A DNA stretch of 53,056 bases from an uncultured bacterium. Its GTDB lineage: Bacteria; Patescibacteriota; Minisyncoccia; Phycocordibacterales; PALSA-1337. Of this stretch, positions 50,289 through 53,056 are shown piece by piece. Position 1 is the first letter of the stretch. Every line of letters begins with the position of its first letter. The notes under the pieces were generated by a model that saw only the letters and a list, made by a program, of their open reading frames with translations, was not told the origin of the DNA and ran no database searches. The translations under genes were made by a program, and so were the position numbers. The stretch covers positions 1-53,056 of the forward strand of contig CAIMKX010000012.1 in the NCBI GenBank assembly GCA_903842025.1. Direction: 5' to 3'.

Positions 50289-50632
50289 TTTTATGAATTT
50301 CCAAGAAAGAACTCTCGCATCTCAAGCTGGCCCGTGACCACCGTAGGCTGACGCCGGCAATCCCGGATGAACGTATGTCCTCAATTTTCCCCTGCTGTTA
50401 ATCGGCAGTTCGACGCAGCCGAACAATCCGAGGCGCTCAGGTCTCTTGACCCTTTCTCCTGAATCGTTGTTTTGCGATATTTTCCCCGTAAGACCGGAGA
50501 TGTTCTTGCTCTTAGAGGCAGACATATAACTGTAGGTTCTATCACTACGACACCGACCATGACGTCTGTTCGCAACCCTCCTTCCTCCAAAGTAGGCGGT
50601 CGCTTGCAAACGGGTCTATGTCGCAATGTCTG
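50258..50632 (-). ncRNA. Candidate structured RNA of about 375 nt, unassigned
   Basis: A strong promoter (TTGCTA-16-TAATAT) and a strong terminator with six T bound a region with no credible protein. The 5' end pairs at once: GCAGACAU (50626-50633) with AUGUCUGC (50518-50525), then a 13-bp stem with one mismatch and several G-U pairs (50613-50625 with 50546-50558), enclosing GUUUGC/GCGAAC. Further stems are UCUCCG/CGGGGA, GGUC-AAGA-GACC, and a UGUUCG/CGAACU hairpin. The length is typical of tmRNA or RNase P RNA, but neither the tmRNA tag and T-arm nor the RNase P CR-I sequence is present. Confidence 0.6.
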
Positions 50633-50637
50633 CTGAA

Positions 50638-50665
50638 ATATTACCATGATTACAGAGAATAGCAA
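50638..50665 (-). promoter_or_regulatory. Promoter of the RNA candidate
   Basis: On the minus strand TTGCTA (50660-50665), 16 bp, TAATAT (50638-50643). The predicted transcription start is next to the first base-paired nucleotide of the RNA. Confidence 0.6.
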
Positions 50666-50696
50666 GAGTTTTATGCACAGGCATAACCTAACTGAA

Positions 50697-50816
50697 AATT
50701 TCTAATTTCTAATTGACCTAATTTCTAAAAAATCACCAAATCCAAATGTTCAATATTTTGACATTGGATCTTGGACATTTCTTAGGTTAATTAGTAATTA
50801 GGTCAATTAGAAATTT
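50697..50816. repeat. 120-bp AT-rich inverted-repeat element
   Basis: Arms AAATTTCTAATTGACCTAAT (50696-50715) and their complement near 50797-50817, with an inner CCAAATGT/ACATTGG pair. It lies between the hydrolase stop and the RNA promoter. Confidence 0.6.
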
Positions 50817-50817
50817 C

Positions 50818-52011
50818 CTATTCTCTCCGTAACAGCGCCTCCTTATTATAAACACTACCCGCGTTCCACAGCATCCAGCTGGTCAGACCGGAATCGTTCG
50901 TCGCCTGGATCTGGGCCCGAATCATGGCTGGGGTATAGACAGCACCGAGGTCAAAAGCCTGCAGCCAAGGACGCAATTTGTCCGTGGTCGAAGAAGCCGC
51001 CAAAGCTTTCTTCGTGGCCTGCTCCATGGAGAACTTGACGACGTCATAAGGATGCTCGGCCGGCTTGGAGAAGCCCATGAAGCCTTTGGCGAAATGCGAC
51101 GGATAGACCATCGGCGAAACGTAATCAAAATACGGCAGGGCGTCGGTGATATTCTGGCCGATGCCGAGGTCGCCTTCAGCCGTCGTCGTCAGACCAAACA
51201 GGTCAACTGAAAGCGGTACCTGGGTGTCCAATAACTGCTCCCTCAAATACAAAAAGAAGGCCCTCATAACTTCTTCTCTTGTCCGACCGTCGCTCCAGCT
51301 GTAGGAGATATCTTTGAGGTTACCGTCGGATGGATAGCGGATATAGTCGAAATTCAACTCGTCAAAACCGTCAGCATACGCCTCTTTACCGATCGCCGCC
51401 AGATAATCCCAAACCGGCACCGCTCCGGCGTCAAGCCATTTGACGCCTTTGTAATCCTGCCAGATCGCCCCTTCATTGGTCTTCACAGCCCAATCCGGAT
51501 GGACATTTATCAGAAAAGAATCCTGGAAAGAGGAGATCCTGGCGATCACATAGACGCCCTTGTCATGAAGCTGTCCGATGAATTGTTTTATGTCCGGAAT
51601 CCGATCCTGGGCTGAGCCGATCTCCTGCAGTTTCGGATCCTCGACCTTGAAACTGATGCGTCCGGTATAATCCTTGACGTCAATGACCACGGCATTTATT
51701 TCCGTGTTGTCGACCAAGTCGAATAATTCTTTTCGGAATCTCTGGTTACCCGCCGCCCAACTGGTATAATAGACGGCCTTCAAAGGATCGGGGGTCGCGA
51801 TGTGAGTGACGACGAAAGGCGGCGGGACATCGAGAGTCGTGCTGGCCATGATAACGGCCGCCGGACTGTCGTATTGGCTGACATAGGATATCTGGCTATT
51901 TGGTATTGGCAAGAATTTGATGCCGGCCATGACCATCGTCACAACAGCGCAAATGCCGCTCACGATCGTCGCCACTGTCAGCATCAATTCCCCGGCTTTT
52001 CTGGTCTTCAT
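50818..52011 (-). CDS. DUF4015-type putative glycoside hydrolase
   Basis: A 397-residue protein with an N-terminal membrane segment (about residues 8-30, signal anchor) and an outward TIM-barrel-like domain. YYTSWAAGN, VVIDVKDYTGRISF, YVIARISSFQDS, LNFDYIRYPSDG and YVSPMVYPSHF follow the strand order of the DUF4015/PF13200 putative glycosyl hydrolase family. The acidic residues in NFDYIRYP and VDLFG are candidates for catalysis. The substrate is unknown; the organism's own surface glycan or peptidoglycan is possible. Coupled to the upstream small gene by an ATGA overlap. Confidence 0.85.
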   Translation of the reverse strand: MKTRKAGELMLTVATIVSGICAVVTMVMAGIKFLPIPNSQISYVSQYDSPAAVIMASTTLDVPPPFVVTHIATPDPLKAVYYTSWAAGNQRFRKELFDLVDNTEINAVVIDVKDYTGRISFKVEDPKLQEIGSAQDRIPDIKQFIGQLHDKGVYVIARISSFQDSFLINVHPDWAVKTNEGAIWQDYKGVKWLDAGAVPVWDYLAAIGKEAYADGFDELNFDYIRYPSDGNLKDISYSWSDGRTREEVMRAFFLYLREQLLDTQVPLSVDLFGLTTTAEGDLGIGQNITDALPYFDYVSPMVYPSHFAKGFMGFSKPAEHPYDVVKFSMEQATKKALAASSTTDKLRPWLQAFDLGAVYTPAMIRAQIQATNDSGLTSWMLWNAGSVYNKEALLRRE

Positions 52012-52274
52012 TTGGTATCGGTTGTTACTGACGGATTGTTAACCTGACCATGGTGCTCGACGAATGTCGCTTCTGCGCTTCGGTTTTCTTTGGCCGTCCC
52101 GGTTTCCCATCCGGATTTGCGCCGACCCTTGCCCGGAGTCAAGAGATAAGCCATCACGACGATCAGCAAAGCGGCGATCATATTCAATGATTTGTTCCAA
52201 ACGACTGTAAACCCCAAGAACGGCAAAATTGCGATCAATATTCCCAAAATCATTATGAATTGTCTCTTTGACAT
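52008..52274 (-). CDS. Small two-helix membrane protein
   Basis: An 88-residue protein with two hydrophobic helices (ILGILIAILPFLGF and MIAALLIVVMAYLLT) and a charged, polar tail (GKGRRKSGWETGTAK). No family is recognised. ATG 52274 is chosen because TATAAT stands six bases before it and the track start is earlier by 12 codons. It overlaps the hydrolase start by 4 bp, so both are probably translated together. Confidence 0.65.
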   Translation of the reverse strand: MSKRQFIMILGILIAILPFLGFTVVWNKSLNMIAALLIVVMAYLLTPGKGRRKSGWETGTAKENRSAEATFVEHHGQVNNPSVTTDTK

Positions 52275-52280
52275 TTGGCC

Positions 52281-52286
52281 ATTATA
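52281..52286 (-). promoter_or_regulatory. TATAAT -10 of the small membrane protein gene
   Basis: A perfect minus-strand TATAAT, six bases before the ATG and overlapping the last codon and stop of rsmI. No good -35 is seen. Confidence 0.45.
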
Positions 52287-52989
52287 ACCTGACGGAAACA
52301 ATAACCACAAACTCCCCTTTTACTTTTTCTTTGTTTTTTTCAAAATATTCCTTGATTTCTCTAGCGCTTCCGGTCACGACTTCTTCAAAGATCTTGGTGA
52401 GCTCGCGGCAAATAGTTACAGTCTTAGGATTATCCAAAGTTCCGAAGGTAATCAAAGAATCTAGTGTTTTCATGATCCGATGCGGCGATTCGTAAAAGAC
52501 CATCGTCCTTTCCGATCCGATAATTTCATTGAATAAGGTCTCGCGGCCTTTTTTGTGCGGCAAAAATCCCAAGAATGTAAAATCGGCGCAAGACACGCCG
52601 GCGATCGAAAGCGCAGAGGTCAAAGCCGATGGTCCAGGGATGGCCTCGATCTTAAGTTCGCCTGTTTTTAATTCAGGGACAAATCTTTGCCGAATGATGC
52701 GCACTAATTCTGAACCTGGATCGGAAATGCCTGGCGTACCCGCATCGGAAACCAAAGCTAAATTCTTCCCATCCTTTAATAGATTGATTATTTCTTCTTG
52801 CCTGGCCAATCCGCTGTGGACATGATAGGACATAGTTTTGACTTGAATGTCATGCCGCTCCAATAATCTCTTGGTCGTCCGAGTGTCTTCACAGAGAATA
52901 ATGTCCGCCGCGGCCAAGACCTTCAAAGCCCGAAGGGTGATGTCTTCGAGGTTGCCGATCGGCGTGCCGATGATGGAAAGGGTGGACAT
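52282..52989 (-). CDS. rsmI: 16S rRNA 2'-O-methyltransferase RsmI
   Basis: SAM-dependent methylation of the 2'-OH of C1402 in 16S rRNA. The 235-residue protein has TPIGNLEDITLRAL at the N-terminus, CEDTRTTKRLLERH, LVSDAGTPGISDPGSELV, IPGPSALTSALSIAG and FYESPHRI, all RsmI/YraL signatures of the tetrapyrrole-methylase fold. It lacks the C-terminal extension of E. coli RsmI, as in many small genomes. Confidence 0.95.
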   Translation of the reverse strand: MSTLSIIGTPIGNLEDITLRALKVLAAADIILCEDTRTTKRLLERHDIQVKTMSYHVHSGLARQEEIINLLKDGKNLALVSDAGTPGISDPGSELVRIIRQRFVPELKTGELKIEAIPGPSALTSALSIAGVSCADFTFLGFLPHKKGRETLFNEIIGSERTMVFYESPHRIMKTLDSLITFGTLDNPKTVTICRELTKIFEEVVTGSAREIKEYFEKNKEKVKGEFVVIVSVRL

Positions 52990-53035
52990 GAAAATAGTTT
53001 ACAGTTTACAGTGCAAAATGCAAAGTATGGTTTTT

Positions 53036-53056
53036 GTCATTCCCGCGAAGGCGGGA
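53036..53056. repeat. Partial palindromic element cut by the window end
   Basis: 21 bp identical to the outer arm of the secA element (CATTCCCGCGAAGGCGGGA). The rest lies outside the window. Confidence 0.8.

Noticed and set aside
50258-50632. tmRNA or RNase P RNA identity of the 375-nt RNA
   Set aside because: No tag reading frame ending in Ala-Ala, no T-arm sequence and no GAGGAAAGUC block. A stretch like AGAACC...UUAU recalls RNase P but its position and partner strand do not fit.
50322-50665. Overlapping minus-strand ORFs of 94-95 residues
   Set aside because: They run through strong nested stems, have no family-like sequence and no plausible ribosome site or -10 spacing; better explained as an RNA gene.
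5901-53056. CRISPR array from the recurring CATTCCCGCGAAGGCGGGAA units
   Set aside because: Copies are dispersed or in inverted pairs, not regularly spaced direct repeats, and no cas genes are present.

Overview
The window reads as bacterial chromosome, most likely a Patescibacteria/CPR (Parcubacteria-like) genome. This is an inference from the ensemble, not from a marker gene. It has compact genes, few Shine-Dalgarno sites, many -10 boxes lying 6-9 bases before the start codon, a SecA with an enlarged NBD1 loop, a type IV prepilin-like protein, an O-antigen-ligase/TPR protein, a VirD4-like ATPase, a DUF4015-type glycosidase, and heavy loads of heptanucleotide microsatellites and palindromic repeats. 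The code is standard: UGA ends several genes, including ATGA-coupled ones. No rRNA, tRNA or CRISPR array was seen.

Layout. 0-1.4 kb: a possible tiny RNA, a DUF3800 gene broken by one UGA, and a gene-free stretch with hairpins and tandem palindromes. 1.4-7.7 kb (minus strand): a polyprenyl-phosphate GT2, hicBA followed by an MTH1-like Nudix gene, a 48-residue zinc ribbon, secA and murB. 7.7-8.1 kb: a cluster of repeats. 8.1-10.9 kb: prepilin and O-antigen ligase. 11-47.5 kb: a large surface-polysaccharide island with about 15 glycosyltransferases, eight methyltransferase-like genes (four FkbM-like), sugar-nucleotide genes (two NAD-dependent epimerases, RmlC, a nucleotide-sugar dehydrogenase), a split transketolase plus SDR plus B12/radical-SAM set, AsnB, GtrA, and a Wzm/Wzt ABC exporter whose Wzt has a C-terminal extension. 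47.5-53 kb: a YafQ/DinJ-type toxin-antitoxin pair, a VirD4-like ATPase, a roughly 375-nt structured RNA candidate with its own promoter and terminator, a DUF4015 hydrolase, a small membrane protein and rsmI.

How it fits together. Sugars are made and modified by the epimerases, dehydrogenase, split transketolase and methyltransferases, assembled by the glycosyltransferases on a lipid carrier, and probably exported by Wzm/Wzt or joined by the ligase. Strand switches, 1-54 bp overlaps and repeat-filled junctions suggest the island was assembled from several modules.

Most unusual points. Palindromic elements and 7-bp microsatellites sit in frame inside secA (three places) and inside two glycosyltransferase genes, and related sequence lies between genes. 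This resembles Rickettsia palindromic elements. There is also an unassigned 375-nt RNA candidate at 50.3-50.6 kb, and a recurring leaderless promoter design with a 16-bp spacer. No similarity search or folding program was run; all family calls come from motif recognition.
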